Of a stretch of 28,772 nucleotides of DNA, positions 6,530 to 15,058 are shown piece after piece. The DNA lies in the IMG/VR virus record IMGVR_UViG_3300021068_000476, positions 1-28,772 of that record; one strand, given 5' to 3'. Each line of letters starts with the position of its first letter. Position 1 is the first letter of the stretch. The notes under the pieces were generated by a model that had not been told where the DNA came from, ran no database searches, and saw only the letters and a program-made list of their open reading frames with translations. The translations under genes and the position numbers were made by a program. Origin of the DNA: a virus.

Positions 6530-6537
6530 TATTTATC
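6530..6537 (-). promoter_or_regulatory. late-promoter-like motif GATAAATA
   Basis: The octamer fits the NATAAATA late motif of marine T4-like phages (T4: TATAAATA). It is placed 10 nt before the first gene of the 91-aa / synthetase-like / tRNA unit. In an AT-rich genome an octamer alone is weak evidence; its position after a 93-nt gap supports it. Confidence 0.4.
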
Positions 6538-6612
6538 CAGACGGAAGAAAACCGGGAAATTAGTGATTGTCTACTAGATAAAAGTGATTTTGAGGCCTTG
6601 TTCGAACAAGCT

Positions 6613-6969
6613 CTAGTTCTTCTTTTGGCTCCACGCTCCTGGACCAGGTTCCATAGGATTTTCTATTCGTGTTAGTAAACTTTTACAATATGGAATTTTT
6701 AAAACGTTCCAGGCTGGAACTTTACACTTGTTTGCTTTAAGGTATGCTAGTTCTTCTGTTTCAGTCATGCAGGCTTTCTCGCCGTCTAATAACCTGTACC
6801 ACTGGCAGTCTTTATCAGTGGCGGCACTTAACGCATGTTCGCCTAAAGTTTTATTTGTAGTAGTTGCAGAGACAATATCTGCTCCATTCAGTGCGACCCC
6901 TATTTGCCAGGGAATCATTGCACAGCCTTGGAGCAACAATAATGTCAATATGGTAAAACATGATTTCAC
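6613..6969 (-). CDS. putative lipoprotein
   Basis: The 118-residue protein starts with a classic lipoprotein signal: MKS, then a hydrophobic core TILTLLLL and lipobox LQGC with C16 as the lipidated residue. The mature part has five further cysteines (residues 54, 67, 82 and others) and a glycine/proline-rich end. Phage lipoproteins commonly act in superinfection exclusion or as outer spanins, but the length and cysteines do not match a spanin I recognise. Function unknown; location is the periplasmic membrane face. Confidence 0.7.
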   Translation of the reverse strand: MKSCFTILTLLLLQGCAMIPWQIGVALNGADIVSATTTNKTLGEHALSAATDKDCQWYRLLDGEKACMTETEELAYLKANKCKVPAWNVLKIPYCKSLLTRIENPMEPGPGAWSQKKN

Positions 6970-6993
6970 GCTTAACGCTTTCAGTATGGACTG

Positions 6994-7001
6994 TATTTAG
7001 C
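6994..7001 (-). promoter_or_regulatory. weak late-promoter-like motif GCTAAATA
   Basis: GCTAAATA differs at one position from the NATAAATA late motif and lies 24 nt before the lipoprotein start, in the 41-nt gap between genes. Lysis-related or envelope genes are often late, which fits. Low certainty. Confidence 0.25.
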
Positions 7002-7010
7002 TGATCTAAT

Positions 7011-7466
7011 CTACCAAAGTTGTTCTTTACTCACAGCAAACATCATCATGTAAAACGGATCTACGCCTAAGTTAACAGAGGCATAAGGAGCATTATGTTC
7101 AAACTCAAATAAGTCACCTGCATTAAAAGGAGCAATCATCTGGTCTTCATATATAAAGATGTGTCCTGGTTCGTAGTTTGTTAAAGGCATCCAAAATCGT
7201 CTAGTTGACTCTGATAATGTTACTACTGGAAAACCGCCACTAGGCAGTATTTTTTTAATCCACCATTCCCAACTATGTGTTCCGAAATCAAATGGCGGTG
7301 ATACGTTAAAGTTTGTATTATGTCGATCGTATAGTTCCCACGAAAGTCCTTCAAATGCAACATGCTCAACACCCTTAGGTCCATTTTGCTTTGTGCCTTG
7401 CTTTGCACTACAATAGTCGATCCATTCCGGATTAATCCACAGCCCGTGATTTGTTAAGAATTTCAT
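7011..7466 (-). CDS. hypothetical protein, possibly cupin/2OG-type double-stranded beta-helix
   Basis: The 151-residue protein has an aromatic-rich sequence. Its C-terminal half (RFWMPLTNYEPGHIFIYED, then AGDLFEFEHNAPYASVNLG) has the pattern of a double-stranded beta-helix: a G-x-H strand, an 'aGDlfefeH' turn and a final H-x(6)-N. This resembles aspartyl-hydroxylase-like or cupin folds, but the metal-ligand triad is not clear enough to name. The gene is 7 nt downstream of the SGNH-like gene and likely in its operon. Confidence 0.5.
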   Translation of the reverse strand: MKFLTNHGLWINPEWIDYCSAKQGTKQNGPKGVEHVAFEGLSWELYDRHNTNFNVSPPFDFGTHSWEWWIKKILPSGGFPVVTLSESTRRFWMPLTNYEPGHIFIYEDQMIAPFNAGDLFEFEHNAPYASVNLGVDPFYMMMFAVSKEQLW

Positions 7467-7473
7467 AGTAACA

Positions 7474-8274
7474 TTACTTATCTAACCAACCAGGCGAATC
7501 ACTAGTTCTATTGGATTTCTGGCTTAATTGTTTAGCTTGTATAATTAACATCGGTCCAAGTTGCTTATGAGTATACCGATCAGTTGCTTTTAAAATCGAT
7601 CTTTTAAATCCTACAGATAAATTTAGTGGTTGATTAGTAAGTAAACTTTTTACACACTTGTCAACTAGTATCGCATGGTTATCTCGTACCATATGATTGT
7701 ATCTAGTATCAATACCTTGATAATACCATTCGTTACTATCTTTATTACTACAAAATTCTGCAGACGATACTGAGCTATTTAAATCACCTACTACTTCAAT
7801 TAATCCTGTATAATCTACAGTTAATGGAAATCCAGGTATTACTAAAAGATTAAACCCTATTGTTTTTTGTATTTGTTTAAGCCATGCTAGTTGATGTTCA
7901 AACCTAAATAAATCTATATCATCTCGTTGAATATTTAATACATAGTTTTTTATAGAAGATGCTTCTTCTTTTGTAATTAGTTCGTCTAGGTTAGCAACTG
8001 AGTAATTACTATACTCAGGATATTTTTCTAGTAACCAATTTCTCTGAAGAGATGTAAGAATAACAATTACAGTATCATCTTTTGTAATATTACCTAATTG
8101 TTTGCGTAGTTGTAAAAGTATCCAGTCATTAGATACGCCATGTGCTGAACTATTATGTAGTGCATTAACATTTAACTTTTTACCAAGAGCACGTATCCAT
8201 GTCCATTCTTCGTCAAAGTTTAGTGTAAAGCTGTCGCCAAACGCATATAAAGTACGCACATTATTAGTCCTCAT
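7474..8274 (-). CDS. SGNH/GDSL hydrolase-like protein
   Basis: ATG 8274 is preferred over TTG 8283; both overlap the helicase stop. The 266-residue protein has AFGDSFT at 11-17 (block I, nucleophile serine in GDS), an N-S-S-A-H-G segment at 41-46, and a late D-N-H that could supply the catalytic Asp and His. SGNH enzymes hydrolyse or transfer acyl groups on lipids and polysaccharides. In marine phages proteins of this kind are usually unassigned. No signal peptide is seen, so it acts in the cytoplasm or in virions. Confidence 0.6.
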   Translation of the reverse strand: MRTNNVRTLYAFGDSFTLNFDEEWTWIRALGKKLNVNALHNSSAHGVSNDWILLQLRKQLGNITKDDTVIVILTSLQRNWLLEKYPEYSNYSVANLDELITKEEASSIKNYVLNIQRDDIDLFRFEHQLAWLKQIQKTIGFNLLVIPGFPLTVDYTGLIEVVGDLNSSVSSAEFCSNKDSNEWYYQGIDTRYNHMVRDNHAILVDKCVKSLLTNQPLNLSVGFKRSILKATDRYTHKQLGPMLIIQAKQLSQKSNRTSDSPGWLDK

Positions 8275-9691
8275 TAGTTCCAAGATTATTTAAAAACTGT
8301 CTTAATTTTGTAGAATCAGTTTCAGCATGTATCTTCGGAGCCGCTATACCTTGTGTTGGATCATTGTTAACTTCGTTTGTTTCTGTAACTGTACTAGTTG
8401 TCTTTAGTCCTTGAAGTATTGGAGATGTTGCTACATTAGATTGATATGCTTCTTCTTCATCTAAGTCTGTAACACGTAAACTATCAATATCAAATCCTAA
8501 ATCAATTTTACTTCCTATACCACTTGATGATCTAGTTTTCATTAATTGTATTTGATAACGCCCACGCTCACGCATAGCTCGACTTGTAAAGATACCTATA
8601 ACATTATCTGCTGTTTGTATCTTACTTAATCCGCCTGCAATGTGTGAATGATCAAATTCTATTTCTTCAACACTTGCTCTGTTTAACTGTGATGCTGTTA
8701 CAAATATACAACCAAGTTCCATTGCTAAGTTTCTTAGTTCTTCTGATACAAATTTATCTTTAACATATAAATCACTAGGTGACACTTTTCTACTTAGTGG
8801 CATTAACAGATCTAAATAATCTATTAACAATACATCTACTTTACGCTCTGTCTTAATTTCATATTCTTTAATAAAACTTCTAATATCGTTTGCATTCTTA
8901 CCACTTGGCATATACTTAATTTGAAATGCACCAGCTTTCTTACCAACTAGTTTAACTTTCATTTCAACGCCATCTAAGTCTTTAAATATTTCTCTAGTTG
9001 GAGTTTCAGTTAACATACTGTCGATACGCATTGCAACTAATGGCTCTGAAAGCTCTAATGTAATATACACTACATTCAGTCCTTGAAGCACCCAGTTACA
9101 GCCCATGTTAGCTAAGAATAAAGATTTACCTGCACCAGACCCACCTGCAAATATATTCAGTTCACCTTTGTTAAATCCACCAAATAACTTTTTATCTAAT
9201 GATTCCCATCCAGTACTTACTTGACCATTATTATCTTTTAACGATAATAGTCTAGCTCTAGGATCACCAAAGTAATCAATACCTATATCTTTTTGTAATC
9301 CAATTTGTACAGCTTGTTTTACTAAGTCCTCTACAGGACCATACTCACCTTTTTCTAATAGGTCAGCACTTTCAAGAATAGCTTTTTCTAAACTTTTGTG
9401 TCTACAAAATATTTCAAAGTCATTTAGTAACCAATCATAATGTGCTTCATGCATATCCTTAGACGGTTCTAATTTTATATCACACGAACTGTTTATAATA
9501 TCTTGTGTTGGAAGTGTGTTATGTTCAGCAACAAAGTCTTGTAAGAATTGTGCAGTTGTTTGTAGTCTACGATCAAATAAAGCCGGATCAAATATACTTT
9601 GGCAACGTACAAATGTTTGTGCGTCACTTAACATTATTTCTAAATATGTTTTTTGTATATCGTAACCGTAATCTATATTTTGTTTAGTCAT
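8264..9691 (-). CDS. gp41: replicative DNA helicase, T4 gp41 / DnaB-type
   Basis: The 475-residue protein has the DnaB-family layout: an N-terminal helical domain (about 1-130), a linker, then a RecA-like core with Walker A GGSGAGKS at 183-190 and Walker B VLLIDYLDLL. It also has the DnaB H3/H4-type segments TASQLNR and IAGGLSKIQTADNVIGI. The C-terminal 60 residues are polar and variable. It unwinds the lagging strand 5'->3' and partners the primase encoded at 13226-14209. A consensus sigma70 promoter lies in the 3' end of the upstream gene, and the ATG starts 7 nt after its -10 box. The ATG directly follows the TAA of that gene, so it may also be read by reinitiation. Confidence 0.93.
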   Translation of the reverse strand: MTKQNIDYGYDIQKTYLEIMLSDAQTFVRCQSIFDPALFDRRLQTTAQFLQDFVAEHNTLPTQDIINSSCDIKLEPSKDMHEAHYDWLLNDFEIFCRHKSLEKAILESADLLEKGEYGPVEDLVKQAVQIGLQKDIGIDYFGDPRARLLSLKDNNGQVSTGWESLDKKLFGGFNKGELNIFAGGSGAGKSLFLANMGCNWVLQGLNVVYITLELSEPLVAMRIDSMLTETPTREIFKDLDGVEMKVKLVGKKAGAFQIKYMPSGKNANDIRSFIKEYEIKTERKVDVLLIDYLDLLMPLSRKVSPSDLYVKDKFVSEELRNLAMELGCIFVTASQLNRASVEEIEFDHSHIAGGLSKIQTADNVIGIFTSRAMRERGRYQIQLMKTRSSSGIGSKIDLGFDIDSLRVTDLDEEEAYQSNVATSPILQGLKTTSTVTETNEVNNDPTQGIAAPKIHAETDSTKLRQFLNNLGTNED

Positions 9692-10678
9692 TTAATTATT
9701 ATACCACATTTCAGGATGAAAGTCAATATGTTTTTTGCTCATTGCCAAAACTGCTCCTACACACGATCCTGGGTCGCCTGGGTTTGGCGGTATATAAACA
9801 TTATCCCAATCGTTTCTTATTAAGTCAACTGCTTGTTTATTTAATGCACAACCTCCTGTAATAATAAGATTGCGGCTTGGTAAATGTTTTAAACACCATT
9901 TACTATTTGATTTCATTATTAATTCAAAAACAAATTGAGTTGCATTAGCAAGTCTTGCCATATCCATATCTGATTTTAATTCAGGCTTATACCAATCACA
10001 CCCTTTATGCATATTAACTTTAAAGTCTACGCCTGGTATATCTCCATTTAATTTACCATCAATGAAAGTGCTTATCATATTGTTTACTAGTTCTAAATTT
10101 TCATGAGTAGCAATAGGAGCCCCTAACTCTGCAACTTTGTATTCATCTCTATTTGCTTTAAAGCCTAGTCGTTGTGTCATAGCAGAATAAAATAAACCAA
10201 CACTATGTGGATACTTTTGTGAATAAACTTTCTTAAGTCTACAACCTCTACCTGCCCATATAGTAAGTGTTTCAAATTCACCTATACTATCTAAAACTAA
10301 TATAGTTGCATCATTAAGTTTACTAGTATACCAGCCGTATGCGGCATGACTTTTGTGATGTTTTGCAAATTTAATGGGGCAAGTAATACCCCATTGTTTT
10401 AAATACTTTGGAATATTGTTTTCACGAAAAGAACTCCAACCTTGTCCTGCCCAAACTTGTCTAATACTTTTAAGGTGAGGAATTTCATACCATATAACTT
10501 CATCAGGTTCTCGCCACCCGCCGGCTTGTTTTGCGGCATTAACAAGTTCAGGATTTAAATGAGGATCGTTATCTACCTTAGAAAAGTCTTTAGCCAAGGC
10601 CGCCCATACTAGTTCTTTATCGTTAAAAACTGCTATACTGGCATCATGACTATTTCCAACAATTCCCCAAGTAATCAT
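9692..10678 (-). CDS. carbamoyltransferase, N-terminal domain only (NodU/CmcH/TobZ family)
   Basis: The 328-residue protein matches the Kae1-like ASKHA-fold domain of O-carbamoyltransferases: WGIVGNSHDAS at 4-14, KHHKSHAAYGWY at 106-117 with the metal-binding HxxxH, VLDSIGEFET at 128-137, and ITGGCALN...PPNPGDPGSCVGAVLA near the C-terminus. Family members are usually about 550-600 residues with a second C-terminal domain that is absent here. Related genes are known in marine T4-like phages. The substrate could be a modified nucleotide or a sugar; sequence cannot tell. Its ATG overlaps the ClpP stop by 1 nt, with GAGGAG about 12 nt upstream. Confidence 0.8.
   Translation of the reverse strand: MITWGIVGNSHDASIAVFNDKELVWAALAKDFSKVDNDPHLNPELVNAAKQAGGWREPDEVIWYEIPHLKSIRQVWAGQGWSSFRENNIPKYLKQWGITCPIKFAKHHKSHAAYGWYTSKLNDATILVLDSIGEFETLTIWAGRGCRLKKVYSQKYPHSVGLFYSAMTQRLGFKANRDEYKVAELGAPIATHENLELVNNMISTFIDGKLNGDIPGVDFKVNMHKGCDWYKPELKSDMDMARLANATQFVFELIMKSNSKWCLKHLPSRNLIITGGCALNKQAVDLIRNDWDNVYIPPNPGDPGSCVGAVLAMSKKHIDFHPEMWYNN
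9698..9726 (-). promoter_or_regulatory. consensus sigma70 promoter before the gp41 helicase
   Basis: TTGACT (9726-9721), a 17-nt spacer, then TATAAT (9703-9698). Only six bases (AATTAA) separate the -10 box from ATG, so +1 would be the A of the start codon. The promoter lies wholly within the last codons of the carbamoyltransferase gene. No Shine-Dalgarno precedes the ATG. Confidence 0.75.
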
Positions 10679-11265
10679 TATTTTCGTGACTCCTCAATTT
10701 TGTCAATTAATCCAAACTCCATTGCTTGTTCAGGAGTCATAAAATTATCTCGTTCCATTGCCGCATTAACTGTATCGATATCTTTATTACAATGTTTTAC
10801 ATACAATTCATTTAAACGTTTCTTTGTTTCCATAATATCTTTAACATGAATTTCCATGTCAGTTGCTTGTCCTCTAAATCCACCTGATGGTTGATGAATC
10901 ATTATTTTACTATTAGGTAACGCAATACGTTTTCCTTTTGCTCCTGCCATTAATAGTAATGAACCGGCAGATGCCGCTTGTCCTATACAAACAGTAGATA
11001 CTTCAGGTTTAATGTATTGCATTGTATCATAGATAGCCAATCCAGCACTTACTAATCCGCCAGGCGATTGGATATACATTGAGATCGTTTTATCTTTACT
11101 AACTGATTCTAAAAACAATAGTTGGGCACATACTGATGCCGCAACATGATCGTCGATCGGTCCTGTTAAAAAGATAATTCTATCTTTTAGTAATCTACTA
11201 TAGATGTCGTAAGCACGTTCACCTTTTGCTGTAGATTCAACTACCATTGGTACTAAGTTTGACAT
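10678..11265 (-). CDS. clpP: ClpP protease
   Basis: ATG 11265 is chosen because AGGAG lies 10 nt upstream and the product then starts [20 protein letters not shown], matching the mature N-terminus of bacterial ClpP. The 195-residue protein has the full catalytic triad: S99 in GQAASAGS, H124 in MIHQPSGG and D173 in ERDNF. ClpP forms a tetradecameric barrel that degrades proteins fed by Clp ATPases. No propeptide or ATPase partner is encoded nearby, so it would depend on host ClpX/ClpA, or form mixed rings. It overlaps the carbamoyltransferase by 1 nt. Confidence 0.95.
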   Translation of the reverse strand: MSNLVPMVVESTAKGERAYDIYSRLLKDRIIFLTGPIDDHVAASVCAQLLFLESVSKDKTISMYIQSPGGLVSAGLAIYDTMQYIKPEVSTVCIGQAASAGSLLLMAGAKGKRIALPNSKIMIHQPSGGFRGQATDMEIHVKDIMETKKRLNELYVKHCNKDIDTVNAAMERDNFMTPEQAMEFGLIDKIEESRK

Positions 11266-11278
11266 ATTTTTTATTCTC

Positions 11279-11647
11279 CTATGCTGTTGGTCCGTGTTCA
11301 TCATACCATGATGCCATGCCTGGACCCATGCCTGAACAATCTCTTTTTACTGTTAATTCTACTGATACTGGTTTAGTTATTGTAGTTTCTATTGCTAATG
11401 GGGTGTTACAACTTTCGCATGTTGTAGTCCAATTAGGAATTAAATTTACTACCTGTGCCATATGTGGAGGCAAGTTTACTGCTTGATAATGTGTTCCTGA
11501 TGCCCCTTCATGGCTTACAGGAACGTCAACTCGTTCTTGACATAACGAACAGTATATCATAATAATGTCGCTATGATACTTACGAGCAACTATTACTCCA
11601 TCAATTACTTCTGCATCAGCCGGGTCAATAAAGTGTCCATCTAACAT
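11279..11647 (-). CDS. zinc-binding hypothetical protein
   Basis: The 122-residue protein has two CxxC pairs, CSLC at 33-36 and CESC at 77-80, separated by about 40 residues, which suggests one structural zinc site. A clear AAAGGAGA lies 7 nt before the ATG. Its stop sits inside the ribosome-binding site of clpP, so the two are co-transcribed. No family is recognised. Confidence 0.6.
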   Translation of the reverse strand: MLDGHFIDPADAEVIDGVIVARKYHSDIIMIYCSLCQERVDVPVSHEGASGTHYQAVNLPPHMAQVVNLIPNWTTTCESCNTPLAIETTITKPVSVELTVKRDCSGMGPGMASWYDEHGPTA

Positions 11648-11659
11648 ATCATTTCTCCT

Positions 11660-12355
11660 TTAAAATTTGATTCCTGTTTCTGTTGGTATTAAGGAACCAT
11701 GGGTAATATTACCTACATTAAAACTCATACTAATTCTTTCAACATCACTTTTAAATGCATATACACTATGATTTAATTCTGCATGAAACAAAAGTATATC
11801 TCCTGTTTTGGGAACAATCTTATGTGTTCCATTTACTCCTAATACATTTGGACCATAATGGAATTCTATTTGTCCTGCACATGCCATATTGCTTTTGCTA
11901 TGTTTTGCCTCTTCTGCAATTACTTCAGGTACATCAATATACAGTACAGAACTTAACATTCCTGTATGTGAATGTGTAGGATTAAATTCATTTGCCTGTT
12001 GAAAGTTAATCCAAGGTTCTGTGGAAAATGTATATCCAAATACCTTATCTGCTTCCTCTGAGTGGTGTGCATCATACTCAGCTCTATTAAGTAAGTGTGA
12101 AGCAAATCTCTCTGCTTCTGCTTCTGTATAAGTTTTTATGTGTGGCAACAGTTCATGATAAAATTCATTCTTTTGTATAGCCGAGCCTGTTGACCATAAC
12201 ACTTCTTTTTTAATATTACCAGCAAGGTTCTTTGAAAAATCTACACCTGATACTCTACTCTCTTCAGCAATTTCTTTTAAAATATCCATAAACTCTTCAC
12301 GCATTGTTGAATGATAAATTGTAGGACCAAACGGTCTAATAAGTTTATAATCCAT
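11660..12355 (-). CDS. 2OG-Fe(II) oxygenase
   Basis: The 231-residue protein has FNPTHSHTGMLSSVLYIDVP at 124-143, with metal-binding H128/H130 region residues, and TGDILLFHAELNHSVYAF (184-201) with distal H196. ERISMSFNVG at 206-215 contains R207 to bind the 2-oxoglutarate carboxylate. This matches the putative 2OG oxygenase family common in marine T4-like phages. Such enzymes hydroxylate protein, nucleic acid or small-molecule substrates; the target here is unknown. It overlaps the upstream membrane-protein gene by 11 nt. Confidence 0.8.
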   Translation of the reverse strand: MDYKLIRPFGPTIYHSTMREEFMDILKEIAEESRVSGVDFSKNLAGNIKKEVLWSTGSAIQKNEFYHELLPHIKTYTEAEAERFASHLLNRAEYDAHHSEEADKVFGYTFSTEPWINFQQANEFNPTHSHTGMLSSVLYIDVPEVIAEEAKHSKSNMACAGQIEFHYGPNVLGVNGTHKIVPKTGDILLFHAELNHSVYAFKSDVERISMSFNVGNITHGSLIPTETGIKF

Positions 12356-12662
12356 TGTTTAATATTACCTTTAAAATGCCTGAACCAAAAATAACCATAG
12401 CCGCAGTATTAATAAAAATTAATGCTCTATCATGCCATAGCATACCAACTACTAACCAACCTGTTACACCTGCAAAATGAAGTATTAAATTATAAGGTTC
12501 CATTTCCCCTACACTTGTTAATACCATTCCCCATAAAATAATAACACTTGAAATCCATTTAATATACCAACTAAGATCTCCTTTTGGTGTTATCTTTTTA
12601 AAAACACGTGATGAGTTTAATGCTTTAATCTTATCATTTAATTTTTCTTTATACTCTGTCAT
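12345..12662 (-). CDS. small membrane protein with about three helices
   Basis: ATG 12662 is chosen so that the frame begins after the preceding gene ends at 12670. The 105-residue product has a basic N-terminus and hydrophobic segments at about 43-60, 65-83 and 88-103, the last containing a WHDRALIF..N motif. It overlaps the oxygenase downstream by 11 nt. Function unknown. Confidence 0.6.
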   Translation of the reverse strand: MTEYKEKLNDKIKALNSSRVFKKITPKGDLSWYIKWISSVIILWGMVLTSVGEMEPYNLILHFAGVTGWLVVGMLWHDRALIFINTAAMVIFGSGILKVILNNGL

Positions 12663-12669
12663 ATATATT

Positions 12670-12906
12670 CTAATGTGTTGTTGGTTTAACAAATGGTGTT
12701 ACATCCGATCGAGTCTCTAAGATGGTTTCAATTAAGCGTTCATATGCATCTTCTGTAAGTGCAGTTTTATATATCCGCATTGCTTGTGCCATCATTACTC
12801 CAGCACACTCGATCGGAGAAATATCTTCTTCTAAACATAATTTTTGTACTAACTTTTCTACACGCCTATACGCAAGTTCTGTACTATCTGTTTCTTTTTT
12901 AATCAT
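12670..12906 (-). CDS. hypothetical helical protein (78 aa)
   Basis: A 78-residue, largely helical, soluble protein without motifs I recognise. Its ATG lies inside the stop of the upstream gene (ATGA, 4-nt overlap), so it is translationally coupled to the single-pass membrane protein before it. Confidence 0.6.
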   Translation of the reverse strand: MIKKETDSTELAYRRVEKLVQKLCLEEDISPIECAGVMMAQAMRIYKTALTEDAYERLIETILETRSDVTPFVKPTTH

Positions 12907-13100
12907 TTCGGTACCTGCTCAAATGTTTCCATTAGTAATGGACCAAAGTTACTTATTGCCCAACCTAGTGCAATAAGAGTTGTAACTCCTACAACTAACC
13001 ATTTCATTTTAAAATCATCTACAACCATTTTGATTCCTATAAGTTCGTTGCCTAATACTCTTAAAGAAATCTCCAGCTTACCATCGTCGTCTCCTGGCAT
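12903..13100 (-). CDS. single-pass membrane protein (65 aa)
   Basis: A strong AAAGGAG site lies 5-6 nt before the ATG. The 65-residue product has an acidic/polar N-terminal half of about 32 residues, one transmembrane helix (WLVVGVTTLIALGWAIS) and a short tail. Function unknown. Confidence 0.65.
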   Translation of the reverse strand: MPGDDDGKLEISLRVLGNELIGIKMVVDDFKMKWLVVGVTTLIALGWAISNFGPLLMETFEQVPK

Positions 13101-13115
13101 CCTTGCTCCTTTCGT

Positions 13116-13238
13116 TTATTTGTATATGAATGGATCTTTTTTCTGTAATTCTTTAATCCGTTTTTTGAAACGTCGATTTTCTTTCCATGTTTTATATGGT
13201 GCACAAATCTTATTCCAAAGGGCTTTCAAACAAACCAT
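13116..13238 (-). CDS. 40-aa basic peptide
   Basis: The ATG at 13238 is preceded by GGAG at a normal distance and overlaps the primase stop by 13 nt. The 40-residue product is strongly basic (WKENRRFKKRIKELQKK core) and helical. It fills what would otherwise be a 125-nt gap between the primase and the membrane-protein gene. It could bind nucleic acid; function unknown. Confidence 0.55.
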   Translation of the reverse strand: MVCLKALWNKICAPYKTWKENRRFKKRIKELQKKDPFIYK

Positions 13239-14209
13239 TTTTTACTCCTTAACTTAATCTTTAATTCACTTTCTTCAGCATACGAAACAATAGTATGTAA
13301 TGTAAACATTCTTCCATATTTTAGTATAGCATCATTTACATCTTTTACATCTGCTTCCCAATCAGGCATACTAACTGACCAGCCTAATTCCATTGCTTGT
13401 TCCATTAGTTTAACTCCAGCAGTATCTCTATCTGGGACTACTATTACTTGCTTATTTAAACTATTTAGAAGTAGTGCCTGTTGATCTCTGACTTCACTGC
13501 CCAAAAGTGCAACACCTTCAATGCCTATAGCGTCTACAGGCCCTTCTACAAGTATTACAAATAATCTTCTATAATCCTGAGCATCTAAATTAAACACATA
13601 TCCTGGTTGTTGTTCAGACAAATATTTTGGATGACCTTTTGTAATTTTACGTGCAGTCCAACCAACTATTTTATCTTCATAATAAAAAGGAATTATTAAA
13701 CGATCTCGATAACCTAATGAAGCCGACCAATGAAAATTATAATCCTCAGTATATAGCTGTCGTGACTTCATATACATTATAACTTTTTCTAATGCTTCAG
13801 GTACCTCTTTAAACTGTGAAATTGGTTTAGCGTCTTCAGGTAATGGAACTGTATTAAATACCGGTAATGTAACTATAGGATTAACTAAACCCTTTGCTTC
13901 GTTAAATTGTAATACCTGTAATGCAAGTGAAGTAATATTACTATCAGACACTCCTAGCCATTCTAGTAAGTTCTTCATCTTAGGAGAAAGTTTTCTACCT
14001 TGTTGCCAACTAGCTTTAAAGCCACAGTTGAAACAATGAAAACTAACACCGCCATCACCATTTGTTATTAATCCGCCACGTTGTCTTTTATCTTGTGATG
14101 TTCCATTATGATGACAACATGGTGCATTAAAACTTGTCCACCCACTAGGAGTAGTTTTCCGTTTTGCTGGTAAGTGCGAGTTTAATGTATCTAATACGAG
14201 GTTAGTCAT
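13226..14209 (-). CDS. gp61: DNA primase, T4 gp61-type
   Basis: The 327-residue protein has an N-terminal zinc-binding region (CCHH at 31-34, C59 and C62) and a TOPRIM domain with E222 in VEGPVDA and the D260/D262 pair in VPDRDTAG. This is the DnaG/gp61 arrangement. It makes RNA primers for lagging-strand synthesis with the gp41 helicase. A perfect sigma70 promoter precedes it; the ATG lies 7 nt after the -10 box and there is no Shine-Dalgarno, so the message is probably leaderless. Confidence 0.9.
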   Translation of the reverse strand: MTNLVLDTLNSHLPAKRKTTPSGWTSFNAPCCHHNGTSQDKRQRGGLITNGDGGVSFHCFNCGFKASWQQGRKLSPKMKNLLEWLGVSDSNITSLALQVLQFNEAKGLVNPIVTLPVFNTVPLPEDAKPISQFKEVPEALEKVIMYMKSRQLYTEDYNFHWSASLGYRDRLIIPFYYEDKIVGWTARKITKGHPKYLSEQQPGYVFNLDAQDYRRLFVILVEGPVDAIGIEGVALLGSEVRDQQALLLNSLNKQVIVVPDRDTAGVKLMEQAMELGWSVSMPDWEADVKDVNDAILKYGRMFTLHTIVSYAEESELKIKLRSKKWFV

Positions 14210-14215
14210 ACTAGT

Positions 14216-14244
14216 ATTATAACGTAAAGTTAGAGGAAAGTCAA
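14216..14244 (-). promoter_or_regulatory. consensus sigma70 promoter before the gp61 primase
   Basis: TTGACT (14244-14239), 17-nt spacer, TATAAT (14221-14216), then six bases (ACTAGT) to the ATG. It fills the 35-nt gap between the virion-protein stop and the primase start. It shares the TTGACTT start and 17-nt spacing with the three other sites. Confidence 0.8.
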
Positions 14245-15033
14245 CTAGTTTTTAACAAGTATTTTGTCAATTGTGCCCGAAACTTTATTTTCATATTTGG
14301 CTCGTATATAAGAGAATACACCGTTAAAGTTTACAAATTGGGGTTGTGTTGGTGACTGTAAAGTAGTTGAATAAATGTCGGCCCATACAGTTAATCCTGA
14401 AACATTATTTTCTAATGTACCTTGAATAGTTACTTTTCCTTCAAAATCTGTTGTATAGATTGCCGCTGTATGTAATGCTTCATTACCGTTTCTAGAAGCT
14501 TCTGCTGATACAGCCTCACTATTATAAATGCTACTATCATATGAATCTTCAGTAAATGTTTTTAATTCATATGTACTTGCTGGTCCTGGAAATGCTTCAG
14601 TGCTAACATGAATAGTACCGGTAGCTCTGTAATCACTATCACCGTATGTTAATACTTTAGTATTATCAGACGTTTTAACTAGGTATACATTATAGCTTAG
14701 ATATTGTGATTTTAGATTTAATAGATCATTCTCTGTTACAGTTACAGTAAACTGGCCTTTTCTAGTTGGAGTAGATGTTTCAACAATAACTCCGTTGTGT
14801 TCTATCACAAGGCTTTTGTTTTCATCAAATGCTACAAACTTAGGAGTATACGTAGTTAAAATGCTTAGGGGTTTCTGGTCTGGATTCTTAATTTCAAAGG
14901 TAAGTACATTGTCTATTCCTTTGTATACTTGTAATTGTCTACGATACACTGGTCTATACTCCGTTATGTTATTAGCCAAATCAGCTGTGAGGATGGCTCG
15001 GTTGGTTGATAAATATCTAGGTATTAACTGCAT
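14245..15033 (-). CDS. virion structural protein of marine T4-like phages
   Basis: The 262-residue protein opens with IPRYLSTNRAILTADLAN and YRPVYRRQLQVYKGIDN, a pattern I associate with a conserved structural protein in marine T4-like phages. The rest is beta-rich with many T, S and V and no catalytic motif, fitting a baseplate- or tail-associated protein. An AATAAATA late-type motif lies 25 nt upstream, whereas the adjacent replication gene has a sigma70 promoter. Exact place in the virion is unknown. Confidence 0.65.
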   Translation of the reverse strand: MQLIPRYLSTNRAILTADLANNITEYRPVYRRQLQVYKGIDNVLTFEIKNPDQKPLSILTTYTPKFVAFDENKSLVIEHNGVIVETSTPTRKGQFTVTVTENDLLNLKSQYLSYNVYLVKTSDNTKVLTYGDSDYRATGTIHVSTEAFPGPASTYELKTFTEDSYDSSIYNSEAVSAEASRNGNEALHTAAIYTTDFEGKVTIQGTLENNVSGLTVWADIYSTTLQSPTQPQFVNFNGVFSYIRAKYENKVSGTIDKILVKN

Positions 15034-15058
15034 GTTAATGTCACTTTATACATAATAG

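Noticed and set aside
9800-9828. A further TTGACT-17-GATAAT promoter-like match on the minus strand inside the carbamoyltransferase gene.
   Set aside because: The -10 box has one mismatch, there is no start codon at the +1 position, and it lies in coding sequence 100 nt before the stronger helicase promoter. It may be coincidence, though the identical -35 and spacing make it worth a look in 5'-end data.
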